A stretch of DNA of 64,000 nucleotides from Actinopolymorpha alba DSM 45243 (GCF_000373925.1 NZ_KB892720.1:113-64112); one strand, 5' to 3'; shown: positions 26,962-36,702, counted from the first letter of the stretch. Notes: generated from the letters alone by a model not told the origin. Translations and numbers: made by a program.

Positions 26962-29481
26962 ATGGCTACTCAGGACTCGGCGGCTGTTCAGGACTCGACC
27001 GCTGTTCAGGGCTCGGCTGCCCAACAGGTGTCGGCTGCCCAGCAGACGGCCGCGATCGATCAGCGCATCGCCGAGGAGCTTGGCGTACGCCATGGCCAGG
27101 TCAAGGCGGCGGTCGATCTGCTCGACGGCGGCGCCACCGTGCCGTTCATCGCCCGCTACCGCAAGGAGATGACCGGCGCCCTCGACGACGCTCAGCTCCG
27201 CACGCTCGAGGAACGCCTGCGCTACCTCCGGGAGTTGGAGGAACGCCGCGCCGCGATCCTCGACTCGATCCGCGAGCAGGGCAAGCTGGACGCCGCGCTC
27301 GAAGCGCAGATCCTGGCCGCGGACTCCAAGGCCCGGCTCGAAGACATCTACCTGCCGTACAAACCGAAGCGTCGTACCAAAGCGCAGATCGCACGGGAGG
27401 CCGGACTCGAGCCGCTCGCCGACGCGCTCCTCACCGATCCGACCCGCGCCCCCGAGGCGACCGCGAAGGACTACGTCAATTCCGACCAGGGTGTCGCCGA
27501 CACTGCGGCTGCTCTCGACGGCGCGCGGGCCATCCTGGTCGAGCGGTTCGCCGAGGACGCCGACCTCATCGGCACGCTCCGCGAGCTGCTGTGGTCACGC
27601 GGCCAGCTCGTGTCGCGGGTGCGTGAGGGACGTGAGGAGGCCGGCGCGAAGTTCGCCGACTACTTCGAGTTCGCCGAGCCGTTCACCAAGCTTCCGTCGC
27701 ACCGGATCCTCGCGCTCTTCCGCGGCGAGAAGGAAGAAGTCCTGGGCCTGACCCTCGAGCCTGAGGAGGAGGGTGCCGACGCGGCCATCGCGGCCGTTGA
27801 CCGCGCACCAAACTCCTACGAACGCCGGATCGCCGAACGCTTCGACATCGACGACCGCGGCCGCCCGGCCGACCGTTGGCTGGCCGACACAGTGCGCTGG
27901 GCCTGGCGCACCCGCGTTCTCGTCCACCTGACCATCGACCTGCGGATGCGGCTGCGCCAGGAGGCTGAGGACGAGGCGGTGCGAGTGTTCGCGGGCAACC
28001 TGCGCGACCTGCTCCTCGCCGCTCCTGCCGGCACTCGCCCCACCATGGGGCTCGACCCGGGGTTCCGTACCGGCGTGAAGGTCGCCGTGGTCGACGCCAC
28101 AGGCAAGGTGGTCGCAACGGAGACCATCTATCCGCATGTGCCGGCCCGGCGCTGGGACGAGTCGATCGCGATCCTCGCCCGGCTCGCGCACGCCCACCAG
28201 GTCGAGTTGGTCGCCATCGGCAACGGCACCGCCTCCCGCGAGACCGACAAGCTGGCCGGCGACCTGATCAAGGCGCACCCGCAGCTGAAGCTCACCAAGG
28301 TGGTCGTCTCAGAGGCGGGGGCGTCGGTCTATTCGGCCTCGGCGTACGCCTCGAACGAACTCCCCAAGCTCGACGTGTCGCTGCGCGGCGCGGTGTCCAT
28401 TGCCCGCCGGCTGCAGGACCCGCTGGCCGAGCTGGTCAAGATCGACCCGAAGTCCATCGGTGTCGGGCAGTACCAACATGACCTGTCAGAGGTGAAGCTC
28501 TCGCGGTCCCTCGACGCCGTGGTCGAAGACTGCGTCAACGCGGTGGGCGTCGACGTCAACACCGCCTCCGCACCGTTGCTGACCAGGGTTTCCGGCATCG
28601 GTTCGGGCTTGGCCGCGAGCATCGTCGCCCACCGGGACGCTAACGGCCCGTTCCGTTCCCGAACGGCGTTGAAGGACGTGCCACGCCTTGGCCCCAAGGC
28701 GTTCGAGCAGTGTGCGGGCTTCCTGCGCATCCCGGCGGGTGACGACCCGCTCGACGCGTCGAGCGTCCACCCCGAGGCCTACCCCGTCGCCCGCCGGATC
28801 GTCACCTCGACCGGCAAGACCCTCACCGAGTTGATCGGCAACTCCTCCTGGCTCCGCCAGCTGTCACCGAAGGACTTCGTCGACGACACGTTCGGCCTCC
28901 CGACCGTCACCGACATCCTTACCGAGTTGGAGAAGCCAGGTCGCGACCCGCGTCCGGCGTTCAAGACCGCGACGTTCGCCGATGGTGTCGAGAAACTCGG
29001 GGACCTGGTCGCCGGCATGGTGCTGGAGGGAGTCGTCACCAACGTCGCGGCGTTCGGGGCCTTCGTCGACGTCGGCGTCCACCAGGACGGGCTCGTGCAC
29101 GTGTCGGCCATGTCGCGGACCTTCGTGAGCGACCCGCGTGAGGTGGTGAAGCCCGGCGACATCGTCCGGGTCAAGGTGCTCGAAGTCGACATCGCCCGGA
29201 AGCGGATCTCGCTGACCCTGCGGCTGGACGACGAGGTCAACCCCGCCGGCAGCGACGGCGGGCGTACGAGCGGACGCGGCTCGGGCACACCCTCCGGCGC
29301 TGGGCGGCGCGGCGGCGGCAAGCCAGGCGAACGCCGGGGCGGCAACCGCCAGGAGCGCGGGCGCTCCGGCAATGACTCGGGTGCCGGAGCGGGCGGCAGC
29401 ATGGGCAGCGGCGCGATGGCCGACGCTCTCCGCCGCGCCGGTCTGATCGGTGGCGGCAACACCGACAAACGCAAGCGCTGA
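26962..29481 (+). CDS. tex: Tex-family RNA-binding transcription accessory protein
   Basis: 839 residues from the ATG at 26962. After a Gln/Ser/Ala-rich leader (repeats of QDS/AAQQ) come the Tex N-terminal helices ([17 protein letters not shown]), a YqgF/RNase-H-like domain ([17 protein letters not shown]), helix-hairpin-helix motifs ([16 protein letters not shown]) and a C-terminal S1 domain ([18 protein letters not shown]). The last ~95 residues are a Gly/Arg/Ser-rich tail, probably extra RNA contact. Tex binds nucleic acid and affects transcription and stress tolerance. It is monocistronic, ending at a strong hairpin. Confidence 0.93.
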   Translation: MATQDSAAVQDSTAVQGSAAQQVSAAQQTAAIDQRIAEELGVRHGQVKAAVDLLDGGATVPFIARYRKEMTGALDDAQLRTLEERLRYLRELEERRAAILDSIREQGKLDAALEAQILAADSKARLEDIYLPYKPKRRTKAQIAREAGLEPLADALLTDPTRAPEATAKDYVNSDQGVADTAAALDGARAILVERFAEDADLIGTLRELLWSRGQLVSRVREGREEAGAKFADYFEFAEPFTKLPSHRILALFRGEKEEVLGLTLEPEEEGADAAIAAVDRAPNSYERRIAERFDIDDRGRPADRWLADTVRWAWRTRVLVHLTIDLRMRLRQEAEDEAVRVFAGNLRDLLLAAPAGTRPTMGLDPGFRTGVKVAVVDATGKVVATETIYPHVPARRWDESIAILARLAHAHQVELVAIGNGTASRETDKLAGDLIKAHPQLKLTKVVVSEAGASVYSASAYASNELPKLDVSLRGAVSIARRLQDPLAELVKIDPKSIGVGQYQHDLSEVKLSRSLDAVVEDCVNAVGVDVNTASAPLLTRVSGIGSGLAASIVAHRDANGPFRSRTALKDVPRLGPKAFEQCAGFLRIPAGDDPLDASSVHPEAYPVARRIVTSTGKTLTELIGNSSWLRQLSPKDFVDDTFGLPTVTDILTELEKPGRDPRPAFKTATFADGVEKLGDLVAGMVLEGVVTNVAAFGAFVDVGVHQDGLVHVSAMSRTFVSDPREVVKPGDIVRVKVLEVDIARKRISLTLRLDDEVNPAGSDGGRTSGRGSGTPSGAGRRGGGKPGERRGGNRQERGRSGNDSGAGAGGSMGSGAMADALRRAGLIGGGNTDKRKR

Positions 29482-29509
29482 CCTGCTCTGCGTTCACCTG
29501 ACCGGACAT

Positions 29510-29551
29510 CGTGGAGACCGAGCGGTGCTATAGGCCCGCTCAGTCTCCACG
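29510..29551. terminator. Bidirectional hairpin terminator
   Basis: CGTGGAGACCGAGCGG (29510-29525) pairs with 29536-29551 with a single mismatch and a 10-nt loop. It lies 28 bp after the Tex stop and 48 bp from the convergent minus-strand stop at 29599, so it can end both transcripts. Confidence 0.75.
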
Positions 29552-29598
29552 TTCTGCCCAGCTGATCGGGAGCCTGTGCGGTCGGGTGATTGTGCCGG

Positions 29599-31038
29599 TC
29601 AGCGCAGGCCGGCACGGTCGAGTTCAGCGAGCAAGGCGCGCTTGCGCTTGTGCGTTGCTCGAAGCTCGATCAGATATGCCCCGAACTCCTTGGTCTGTCC
29701 GCACCGTCGCGCGAGGGATTTCGCCTCTTTGAGCAGCGCCGCCGCGTCGCCGTAGGTAGCCCGCTTCTTGGTTTCCATCGCCGCCTCAGCCGCGGACTGA
29801 ATGATCGGTATCGCATCGGCGGGGTGGGTTCTGCCGCGTTCCCGCGCCAACCGGAGCCGGAGCCGACTACGACATCCGCCAATCCTTGCCGCCGACCAGG
29901 CAGCGTCGACGTCACCTTCCCAGAGGAGGACCTCGACCAGCGTTGAATGACCGGCGGGCTCGAGGTACGACGGGCCGGAGATCTCCTTGGCACGAGGCTG
30001 GCCGCGTAACAGTTTCAACGCCCGCTTTCGCCACGTCGCCCACGCGTCACCGGCCGCGGCCTGCAGCGTTTGGTACGCCTCTACCGAAGGGCGGTCGGCG
30101 AAGTTTGCCCAGAGGAGTTCGATAGCGTCACGCCGCCGGCCCGCACGGAGGTGGCACTCGGCGGCGAGGGCACGCAGTCGCGAGTCCGGCTCGAAGTCCT
30201 TGAGTCCACGTCGCAACCACTCCAAGGCGTCCTCGTCGCGACCGTCAGCGCAGAGCCGCTCCGCGATCCGCCAGATGTCGTACGAGCTGTCGACATCCCG
30301 GGCGAGCACCTCCACCAACGCATCGGTCCCGCCCTCACATTCGGCGAGCCGCTCCATGAGGCGAGTGATCGTAAAGCCACTGCCGTACTCGTCCCGCTTC
30401 TTTGCCGGCAGCCCTCGCCACGCGGACTCCACCAGCTCGCGATAGCGAGCCATACCGGCCGGTCCAAGCACATTGGCATAGGTCGGCAATGCGGTCAGAA
30501 AGATCTCCCAGTCGCTCGCGAGCGCCAGCTGGGCGAGGCGTTCGGCCAACTTAACCGGGTCCGGCCTGGCAGCGACACAGGCGGCCAGGTGAATCTCCTC
30601 GGCCCGGTCGATCGCCGCCCGCAGGCCTCCATCGGAATCATCAACCAACTCGGCCGAATCTTCGAGTAACTCCAGGGCGTACTCCGCCAAACCGACCACA
30701 GCGGCGGCGGATCCCTGCTCGATCAGTTCCTCGACCTGGTCGAGCGCCTCATCGACATCCCGAAAGTACGCCGCAGCCTCCCGGTAGCTCACGTAATCAG
30801 CGACCTCAGCCGCCTGATGGAGGCGGCCCCGAAGCTTCGTGTCGTCGTACGAACGACCTGGATCCCGGCCGGCCGCACGTTCGAGCCGGGCCAGCAGCAA
30901 CGGGTCGGAGGCGGCGGCGTTCAGTAGTTCATCGGCGAGCCAGGCCGAGTCCTGGCCCGCGAGGAACTCCCGCAGCCTGCTGTCCGCGGTTGTCTGACCG
31001 CCCGAACCGACCCGCTTGCGAATGCGACGACCTACCAT
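29599..31038 (-). CDS. SWIM-associated helical-repeat protein without SWIM finger
   Basis: 479 residues of TPR-like alpha-helical repeats. It closely resembles, to my knowledge, the region that follows the SWIM zinc finger in actinobacterial and cyanobacterial SWIM proteins: LREFLAGQDSAWLADELL, YREAAAYFRDVDEALDQVEEL, IHLAACVAARPDPVKLAERL, and a final FGAYLIELRATHKRKRALLAELD. No CxCx..CxH finger is present in the protein or in the 65 bp upstream. The ATG at 31038 is the only good start. It is the second gene of an operon with the protein at 31104-32243, a partner that elsewhere accompanies SWIM proteins. Function unknown. Confidence 0.75.
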   Translation of the reverse strand: MVGRRIRKRVGSGGQTTADSRLREFLAGQDSAWLADELLNAAASDPLLLARLERAAGRDPGRSYDDTKLRGRLHQAAEVADYVSYREAAAYFRDVDEALDQVEELIEQGSAAAVVGLAEYALELLEDSAELVDDSDGGLRAAIDRAEEIHLAACVAARPDPVKLAERLAQLALASDWEIFLTALPTYANVLGPAGMARYRELVESAWRGLPAKKRDEYGSGFTITRLMERLAECEGGTDALVEVLARDVDSSYDIWRIAERLCADGRDEDALEWLRRGLKDFEPDSRLRALAAECHLRAGRRRDAIELLWANFADRPSVEAYQTLQAAAGDAWATWRKRALKLLRGQPRAKEISGPSYLEPAGHSTLVEVLLWEGDVDAAWSAARIGGCRSRLRLRLARERGRTHPADAIPIIQSAAEAAMETKKRATYGDAAALLKEAKSLARRCGQTKEFGAYLIELRATHKRKRALLAELDRAGLR

Positions 31039-31103
31039 GCCGCCCTATTCTGCCGACACACTCACCACGCGGACCTGCTGCGCCGCACCTCACCCAGAGA
31101 CGC

Positions 31104-32243
31104 TCAGAGACCGGCGCGAGCAAAGCGTTCGAGCAGGCTCGGCTTCGTGTGATGCTGGCGGCGTAACTGATCGAGGCGTTCGGCAACCACGTCCACGCGT
31201 CCTTCGCGCTCGCCCAACGCGCGTAGATCGGTGAGGAGTGCGACTGCTTCGTCGTACTTCTTCGGCTTCTTCGTGTCGATGAGTTCGCTCACCCGCTGCC
31301 ACGCGGGTTCCTCCTGCGCCGCGAGGGCCCGCAAGCGCTCGTCGCGGGCAACAACGGCCGCCCGCTCCTGGCGGTCCCGTTCCCGCGCCTGGCGCTCCTT
31401 GGCGCGCCGAGCGCGGTGCATAGACCGGCGTTCCGCGGCGAGAAGCAGGTCCCCGACCATTCGCCCCTCAGCCTCAGATTCGTCAGGGATCGCCTGATCA
31501 TCGTGGAAGCGGCGCACGAGCTCGGCACTCACGTGTGCATCGTCGCCGCGAACCATCCGCAGGAGGAGTGCGTCCTTATCCTGCGCGGGGAGAGCCTCAA
31601 TCCATCGGCGGAGCTCTCCCTCGCTTGCAGCTGTCGAGCGCGGCTGAGGGCTGGCCTCCGATGCCACCGCGAGCAGATCCTCGTCAAGGCGAAGGAAGTC
31701 CACGAACGCTCGTAGCGATGCGCTCAGCGTGGTAAGACCGGCCGGCACCGGCGGCTCCACCTCGTCATCGTCGAGTGCACCCGCCTGCACGCACAGCAGC
31801 CAGGCGAGATAGAGGAGGCGTCGATCACCAGCGGCCAGCTCACCGCGGACCGGGATGATCGAGGCCAACCAACCGTCGCCGCCGTACTCGAAGTCTCCAT
31901 CCTCATCCTCGGAAGCCAATGCGAGGATCACGTGGTCGCCTTCTGCCCACACCGAGGCCGCCTCTCCGGGACAGTAGGCCTGAGCAGCGTCGAGGTCGAG
32001 CAGTTGAGAGGGCAATCGGATCATCAACTGGCGGGTTCCCCAGTTGGCGAGATAGAGAAAGGCGTCGAAGTACTTCTCCATCAATGCTGAGGGGTTGCCG
32101 CGGAAGTTACCCCAGTCGTACGTGTTGACAAAACTGGTTGGAGTGATGGTCGCGCGAGTCGAAAGCGCGCGCAACTCCGCCAACTGACGATCGTCCAGCG
32201 CCTGATCCACGGCCAGAAACTGATAGTACTGGTACTCACTCAT
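31104..32243 (-). CDS. Conserved protein of unknown function, SWIM-protein partner
   Basis: 379 residues from the ATG at 32243, which follows AGGGGACCGC. The first ~90 residues carry conserved motifs: MSEYQYYQFLAVDQAL, LRALSTRATITPTSF, YDWGNFRGNP, LMEKYFDAFLYLANWGTRQLMIRLP. A middle acidic stretch (ASEDEDGDFEYGG) and a highly charged Arg/Glu-rich helix (about 280-320) follow, and the end is again helical. It is not similar to any enzyme I recognise and lacks cysteine or histidine clusters. I have seen this N-terminus next to SWIM-finger proteins in other genomes; here the neighbour 65 bp downstream is the finger-less form. No function is assigned. Confidence 0.72.
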   Translation of the reverse strand: MSEYQYYQFLAVDQALDDRQLAELRALSTRATITPTSFVNTYDWGNFRGNPSALMEKYFDAFLYLANWGTRQLMIRLPSQLLDLDAAQAYCPGEAASVWAEGDHVILALASEDEDGDFEYGGDGWLASIIPVRGELAAGDRRLLYLAWLLCVQAGALDDDEVEPPVPAGLTTLSASLRAFVDFLRLDEDLLAVASEASPQPRSTAASEGELRRWIEALPAQDKDALLLRMVRGDDAHVSAELVRRFHDDQAIPDESEAEGRMVGDLLLAAERRSMHRARRAKERQARERDRQERAAVVARDERLRALAAQEEPAWQRVSELIDTKKPKKYDEAVALLTDLRALGEREGRVDVVAERLDQLRRQHHTKPSLLERFARAGL

Positions 32244-32429
32244 GCGGTCCCCTTGCAATGCGTGGCCGACGGCCGCCAAGCCTAGCCGGGTCCACGGGCA
32301 AGCTACTCACACACACGACGGCGGCGCGGACACAATTCCCGCCGTGGAGAAGAACTTCCGGCAGGGAAAGTGCTCGCGCCACCGACTATGTGGTCGAGGT
32401 TCGCGTCTGCGATCAGCAGGCTCGCGCTG

Positions 32430-32840
32430 TTACCGCAGGGCTCCCATGAGCTGACTGCAGGCCTGCTCGCACCGGCGGCACGCCTCGGCGCAGATGCGGC
32501 AATGCTCGTGTCGGCCCGCGTGCCGCTCGCATTCCTCCGCGCACGCACGACACATCGCCATGCAGGCTTCCAGGATCGTGCGCGTCATTGCGGGGTCGTA
32601 GCCGGTCTGGCGGGAGAGGATGCGTCCGGTCGTGTCACACACATCCGCGCAGTCCTCGCAGGAACGAATGCACTTGCGCAGCGTCGCCATGACCTTGTCT
32701 GACTCAGCCATGCAGGCGTCCGCGCAGGCGGTACATATCTGTGCACAGGAATAGCATTCCTCGATGCACCGGGCGAGCATGTCGCCATCCATTTTCGCCA
32801 TCTCGGCCGGATACGCCCGCAGCATTTCACTGACGACCAT
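32430..32840 (-). CDS. Cysteine-rich four-helix-bundle protein, copper-storage type (Csp/DUF326)
   Basis: 136 residues from the ATG at 32840 (GGGGGAC upstream). The cysteines lie along four helices with CxxxC-type spacing: CIEECYSCAQICTACADAC, CIRSCEDCADVCDTTG, CMAMCRACAEECERH, and CRICAEACRRCEQAC. This is the pattern of Csp-type proteins, which bind many Cu(I) ions inside the bundle. No signal peptide is present, so it is cytosolic. No copper regulator or pump lies next to it. A longer GTG start at 32843 adds one residue. It is divergent from the peptidase gene at 33220. Confidence 0.88.
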   Translation of the reverse strand: MVVSEMLRAYPAEMAKMDGDMLARCIEECYSCAQICTACADACMAESDKVMATLRKCIRSCEDCADVCDTTGRILSRQTGYDPAMTRTILEACMAMCRACAEECERHAGRHEHCRICAEACRRCEQACSQLMGALR

Positions 32841-33219
32841 CACTGTCCCCCACTTCCGGCGTTCCCGCCGCCGTGGCCGTCGGCCACAGCTTCACCAGCG
32901 GCACGCTCTCGTAGCGGATACCCGTCGCCGCGGATCCACACGCGCACAGAGCTGACGCAGCCTGGGTGACACGAACTCGAGCGACCGACCTCGACCGCAT
33001 TGCGGTGGACGTTAATCCGACCGAGAATGCCTGCCCATCACCACGAAACGTTCACCACCAAGCCAATCTCCGCGATATGTTTTTCTGCGCCATCAGCAAA
33101 CACTCCGCACGGTTCGGTCACTAACGCATGCGAGATCTTCATTTTGACAGACAGTTTCTTATCAGCGCCATTTCTGGGTAACGCAGCAGCATTTCTGAGC
33201 AACACCGAGGGATTTTGCC
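32841..33219. other. 379-bp spacer, with an AT-richer 3' half and a 21-bp direct repeat
   Basis: No gene is seen. The half from about 33040 is distinctly less G/C-rich than the surroundings. A direct repeat at 33163-33182 and 33184-33203 (16 of 20 bases equal) lies just upstream of the peptidase ribosome site (CCGAGGG). A TTGACA at 33144-33149 has no good -10 at the right distance. Confidence 0.5.
33163..33203 (+). repeat. 21-bp-period direct repeat before the peptidase gene
   Basis: Two copies of CAGCnnCATTTCTGnGnAAC, starting at 33163 and 33184, lie end to end with one base between. The spacing is two helical turns, fitting a regulator pair; it may instead lie within the 5' untranslated region. 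Confidence 0.45.
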
Positions 33220-34602
33220 GTGGACATCACCCGAATTCGATCGCTCCTCATCATCGCGGTCCTGTCGTTGGCCGCGATCGCGCTCGCCCTGGTCCTCGGA
33301 CTGTCAGGGCTCGCCTCCGCACACCCGCCAGCCGCCCGTTCGGCCATGCCCACGATCCCAACCTTCGCCACCTCGCCGGCCGCGACAGACCCGTCCGAAG
33401 AGGCCGCCCGCGCGATCGAGGCGCGGTACCAGGCGCTTGGCGGACCCACCGGCGTACTCGGACCACCCACGTCCGCGGTCACACCGGTCACCGGAGGCTA
33501 CTTTCGCTGGTTCATGAATGGGCGTATCTACTACTCCACCGCCGCGGGTGCCTGGGAACTCACCGGTGTCATGTTGGACCATTTCCTGGCGCTCGGTGGG
33601 CCTGACGGGTCGCTCGGACTCCCGACGAGCACGACGTACCAATCTGGCAGTGCAACCGTCCAGAACTTCGTCAAAGGGCGGGTCTACTTCACCAGTTCGA
33701 GAGGACCCCACGCCGTTCTCGGAGCGACACTGGCACGTTATCTGACCCTGGGCGGCCCGAGCGGTCCCCTGGGAGTACCGAACAAAGGTGAGTACGCCGG
33801 AAAGAAGGCCGGCGTACGCGTGACGAACTTCCAGCACGGCCGGATCTGGTATTCAGTCAGCACCGGCGCATGGGAGGCGCTCGGGCCGATCCTCCACAAA
33901 TACCTCACGATCGGCGCCGAATCCTCGTGGATCGGACTCCCGACCAGCGCGGCCAAACCCGGACCGAATGGCACCTGGCAACGTTTCCAGAACGCGACGA
34001 TCCAGTATTACCCCGCCAAGCGGGCGGCGTACGTCAGGGTTCCCTGGTCCACCGCGATGACGGTTCCCACCGCATCAGACCTGCCCTACACCTATCGCAG
34101 CGGTTGTCCCGTCAAGCCGGCCAACCTGCGGATGATCCGGCTGCCGTTCCGGAACTTCTCCCTTGACGATCAGTACGGCACGATCGTGGTGCGCTCCAGT
34201 GTGGTGCCGGAAGTCACCGCCGTCTTCAAGTCCGCGCAGGCCAACAACTGGGCGATTCGCCGTATCGTCCCTGTGGACAAGTACAAGGGCAGCGACGAGG
34301 CGTCCATGCGAGCCGACAACACCTCGGCGTTCAACTGTCGCAAGGTCACCGGTAATCCTTACCGGCTCTCCCAACATTCGTACGGCAACGCAGTCGATAT
34401 CAACACGTTCGAAAATCCGTACGTCACCGCCACCAAGGTCTATCCCGAAGGCTCGGAGACCTATCTCAACCGTAACAACAAGCGCAAGGGAATGATCCTG
34501 CGCGGCGATCCGGTCGAATCGGTGTTCCGTGGCTTTGGCTGGCCGTGGGGCGCGCGGTGGAGGTACCCCGACTATCAACACTTCTCCGAGAACGGGGCCT
34601 GA
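33220..34602 (+). CDS. Secreted M15-type peptidase with LGFP repeats
   Basis: 460 residues starting with the GTG at 33220. A signal anchor (about 8-28) is followed by four LGFP-type repeats (LGGPTGVLGPPTS, LGGPDGSLGLPTS, LGGPSGPLGVPNK, IGAESSWIGLPTS), which bind cell-wall polymers. The C-terminal third is an M15-like zinc D-Ala-D-Ala carboxypeptidase: SQHSYGNAVDIN near residue 385 gives the His and Asp ligands, and the final YQHFS gives the last His. It probably trims peptidoglycan stem peptides at the wall. The following lipoprotein starts four bases after its stop, so they form an operon. Confidence 0.9.
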   Translation: MDITRIRSLLIIAVLSLAAIALALVLGLSGLASAHPPAARSAMPTIPTFATSPAATDPSEEAARAIEARYQALGGPTGVLGPPTSAVTPVTGGYFRWFMNGRIYYSTAAGAWELTGVMLDHFLALGGPDGSLGLPTSTTYQSGSATVQNFVKGRVYFTSSRGPHAVLGATLARYLTLGGPSGPLGVPNKGEYAGKKAGVRVTNFQHGRIWYSVSTGAWEALGPILHKYLTIGAESSWIGLPTSAAKPGPNGTWQRFQNATIQYYPAKRAAYVRVPWSTAMTVPTASDLPYTYRSGCPVKPANLRMIRLPFRNFSLDDQYGTIVVRSSVVPEVTAVFKSAQANNWAIRRIVPVDKYKGSDEASMRADNTSAFNCRKVTGNPYRLSQHSYGNAVDINTFENPYVTATKVYPEGSETYLNRNNKRKGMILRGDPVESVFRGFGWPWGARWRYPDYQHFSENGA

Positions 34603-34605
34603 CCG

Positions 34606-35409
34606 GTGATCCAGATCCGCCAGGTGGTCGCCGCGCTCGCACTCGCGGTGGCGGTGGCCGCGACCGCGGGCTGCGGCGCCTGGCCGGCGACCGAGACCTC
34701 GACATCCGCGAATCCGCCGGCACCAGTCGCAACCGAGCGGCCCACCAGGACCGACGCGCCACCCGCGGCCGCCTCGGCGCCGTCGTCCGCACCAGACCCT
34801 CGGCTCCCCACTCCTCCGGCGACAACCTCGGGTCCGTTGACCGCGGCCAACCTGCCACCGGCCAGCCGGATCGGCCCGGGTTTCCAGCCGTACTCCGAAC
34901 CAGACGCCGCCGAGGAGAGCTTCGTCTCCAACGGCGCGCCGGTGCGCGCCCGGAAGCCAGGTGACGTCGCGCTCTCCATCGTGCCGCTTGGGTGCCCCGG
35001 CCTGGATCGCCTCGATCCGCTCCCCGTCCCTCGGCACGCACTGGAGCAGACCTACCGGACACCCGACGGCCGGGCCGCGGTCGCGCTCGCCCTGGAGTAC
35101 GCCCATGAGGACGCGGCGGCCGCGCTGGTCAGCGGGCTGGCAAAGATGCTGGAGCTCTGCACCTCCCCGGCATCGCGGACAGGACTTACCACCCCGCGGC
35201 TGGTGGCCGACCTGCGACAACCGGACGTTGACACGTTGTTCGACGTCCGGCGTGAGGTTGGGCCGGGTGCGGACGGCGCGCGTTGGGACGAGACCGTCGT
35301 ACGAACTGGCCGGCGGGTCGGGCTGGTTATTGTCGAGCGCCGAGCCAGCGCTATGCCCCTCGACCAGACCACCATGGCCACCGCTCTCCGGATGCGCCTG
35401 GGCACGTAA
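34606..35409 (+). CDS. Lipoprotein of unknown function
   Basis: 267 residues beginning with the GTG at 34606, 3 bp after the peptidase stop. The signal peptide ends in ATAGC, a lipobox, followed by a long Pro/Thr/Ala-rich linker (about 26-85). The globular domain has three cysteines (PLGCPGL, ELCTSP and the lipid anchor) and no recognised catalytic motif. It may be a surface partner of the peptidase; that is only an inference from the operon. It is not clearly any named family. Confidence 0.72.
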   Translation: MIQIRQVVAALALAVAVAATAGCGAWPATETSTSANPPAPVATERPTRTDAPPAAASAPSSAPDPRLPTPPATTSGPLTAANLPPASRIGPGFQPYSEPDAAEESFVSNGAPVRARKPGDVALSIVPLGCPGLDRLDPLPVPRHALEQTYRTPDGRAAVALALEYAHEDAAAALVSGLAKMLELCTSPASRTGLTTPRLVADLRQPDVDTLFDVRREVGPGADGARWDETVVRTGRRVGLVIVERRASAMPLDQTTMATALRMRLGT

Positions 35410-35464
35410 GGTGACGCGCGGCTCCGTGACGATCACTTCCGAATAAGTCGAAGCATGGTAGGCG

Positions 35465-35481
35465 TTCACACGATATTCACA
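35465..35481. promoter_or_regulatory. Paired TTCACA motifs upstream of glnII
   Basis: TTCACA occurs at 35465-35470 and 35476-35481, starting 11 bp apart, about 85 bp upstream of the glnII start. GlnR half-sites in actinobacteria are also spaced 11 bp, but the bases do not match the GTnAC/GAAAC consensus well. This is a weak call. Confidence 0.25.
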
Positions 35482-35563
35482 TTGGCGCACATGCCTCGAA
35501 ACAGCGCATTGCGACCCTCGGCATGGCCGGCAGCCACGAGTCGGCCTGATGGAGGGATTCTCG

Positions 35564-36577
35564 TTGAGTTACAAGGCCGAGTACATCTGGATCGACGGCA
35601 CCGAACCCACGGCCCGCCTGCGGTCCAAGACCAAGATCCTGCCCGACGGTGCAGACCTTCCCATCTGGGGGTTCGACGGATCGAGCACCAACCAGGCCGA
35701 GGGCCGGGCGTCCGACTGCGTCCTCAAGCCGGTCTTCTCCTGCCCGGACCCGATCCGGGGTGGTGACAACAAGCTCGTCATGTGTGAGGTGCTCCTGACC
35801 GACATGACGCCGCACCCGTCCAACACCCGGTCGGCGTTGGTTCCGGTGGCTGGGAAGTTCGGCGCGCAGGAGCCGCTGTTCGGGATCGAGCAGGAGTACA
35901 CCTTCTTCCAGAACGACCGTCCTCTCGGCTTCCCGGCGGGCGGATTCCCTGCCCCACAAGGCTTCTACTACTGCGGTGTCGGCGCCGACGAGGTGTTCGG
36001 GCGGGAGATCGTCGAGGCGCACCTGGACGCATGCCTCGCCGCCGGCCTGTCGATCTCCGGCATCAACGCCGAGGTCATGCCGGGCCAGTGGGAGTTCCAG
36101 GTCGGGCCGCTCAGCCCGCTCGACGTTGCCGACCAGCTCTGGGTCGCGCGGTGGCTCCTCTACCGCGTCGCCGAGGAGTACGGCATCGCCGCCACGCTCG
36201 ACCCCAAGCCGGTCAAGGGCGACTGGAACGGCGCGGGCGCGCACACGAACTTCTCCACCAAGGCGATGCGGGAAAGCTACGAGCCCATCATCACGGCCTG
36301 CGAGGCGCTCGGCGAGAAGGCGCAGGAGCACATCAAGGGATATGGCGCCGAGATCGAGCACCGGCTCACCGGCCTGCACGAGACCGCGCCGTGGAGCGAG
36401 TTCAGCTACGGCGTCTCCAACCGTGGCGCGTCGGTCCGCATCCCGTGGCAAGCCGAGGTTGACAAGAAGGGCTACCTCGAGGACCGCCGCCCCAACGCCA
36501 ACTGCGACCCGTACACCGTGACCCGCCTCATCGTCGACACCTGCTGCGAAGCGCTGGAGAAGGCCGGCCACGTGTGA
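35564..36577 (+). CDS. glnII: Glutamine synthetase II (eukaryotic-type)
   Basis: 337 residues from a TTG at 35564, chosen because GGAGGG lies seven bases upstream and the protein then begins LSYKAEYIWIDGTEP, close to known GlnII N-termini. The ATG at 35549 has no ribosome site. Motifs fit GSII: WGFDGSSTNQAEG, FGIEQEYTFF, GPLSPLDVADQ, WNGAGAHTNFSTKAM and NRGASVRIPW. It makes glutamine from glutamate, ammonia and ATP, probably as an octamer/decamer insensitive to adenylylation. Actinobacteria carry it beside GlnA. It is alone, ending at a terminator. Confidence 0.93.
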   Translation: MSYKAEYIWIDGTEPTARLRSKTKILPDGADLPIWGFDGSSTNQAEGRASDCVLKPVFSCPDPIRGGDNKLVMCEVLLTDMTPHPSNTRSALVPVAGKFGAQEPLFGIEQEYTFFQNDRPLGFPAGGFPAPQGFYYCGVGADEVFGREIVEAHLDACLAAGLSISGINAEVMPGQWEFQVGPLSPLDVADQLWVARWLLYRVAEEYGIAATLDPKPVKGDWNGAGAHTNFSTKAMRESYEPIITACEALGEKAQEHIKGYGAEIEHRLTGLHETAPWSEFSYGVSNRGASVRIPWQAEVDKKGYLEDRRPNANCDPYTVTRLIVDTCCEALEKAGHV

Positions 36578-36631
36578 GCACGCCCTGATTCGTTCGTACT
36601 ACCCGTGCGACACCGCGCGGGCGTACTCCTT

Positions 36632-36681
36632 GAGCCGCGGTTGGGCGGTCGTACGCCGATACGACCCGTCAGCCGCGGCTC
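36632..36681 (+). terminator. Hairpin terminator after glnII
   Basis: 22-nt arms 36632-36653 and 36660-36681 pair with four internal mismatches around a 6-nt loop; the outer GAGCCGCGG/CCGCGGCTC is perfect. A pyrimidine-rich TTTCCTT follows. It may also serve the convergent gene ending at 36703. Confidence 0.65.
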
Positions 36682-36702
36682 TTTCCTTGCGTGGACTTGC
36701 CT

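Noticed and set aside
33144-33149. TTGACA as the -35 box of the peptidase promoter
   Set aside because: No acceptable -10 element lies 16-19 bp downstream.
32841-33219. ydaO/c-di-AMP riboswitch upstream of the wall peptidase
   Set aside because: The characteristic conserved loops were not seen; the same holds for the spacer before the transglycosylase at 60686-60954.
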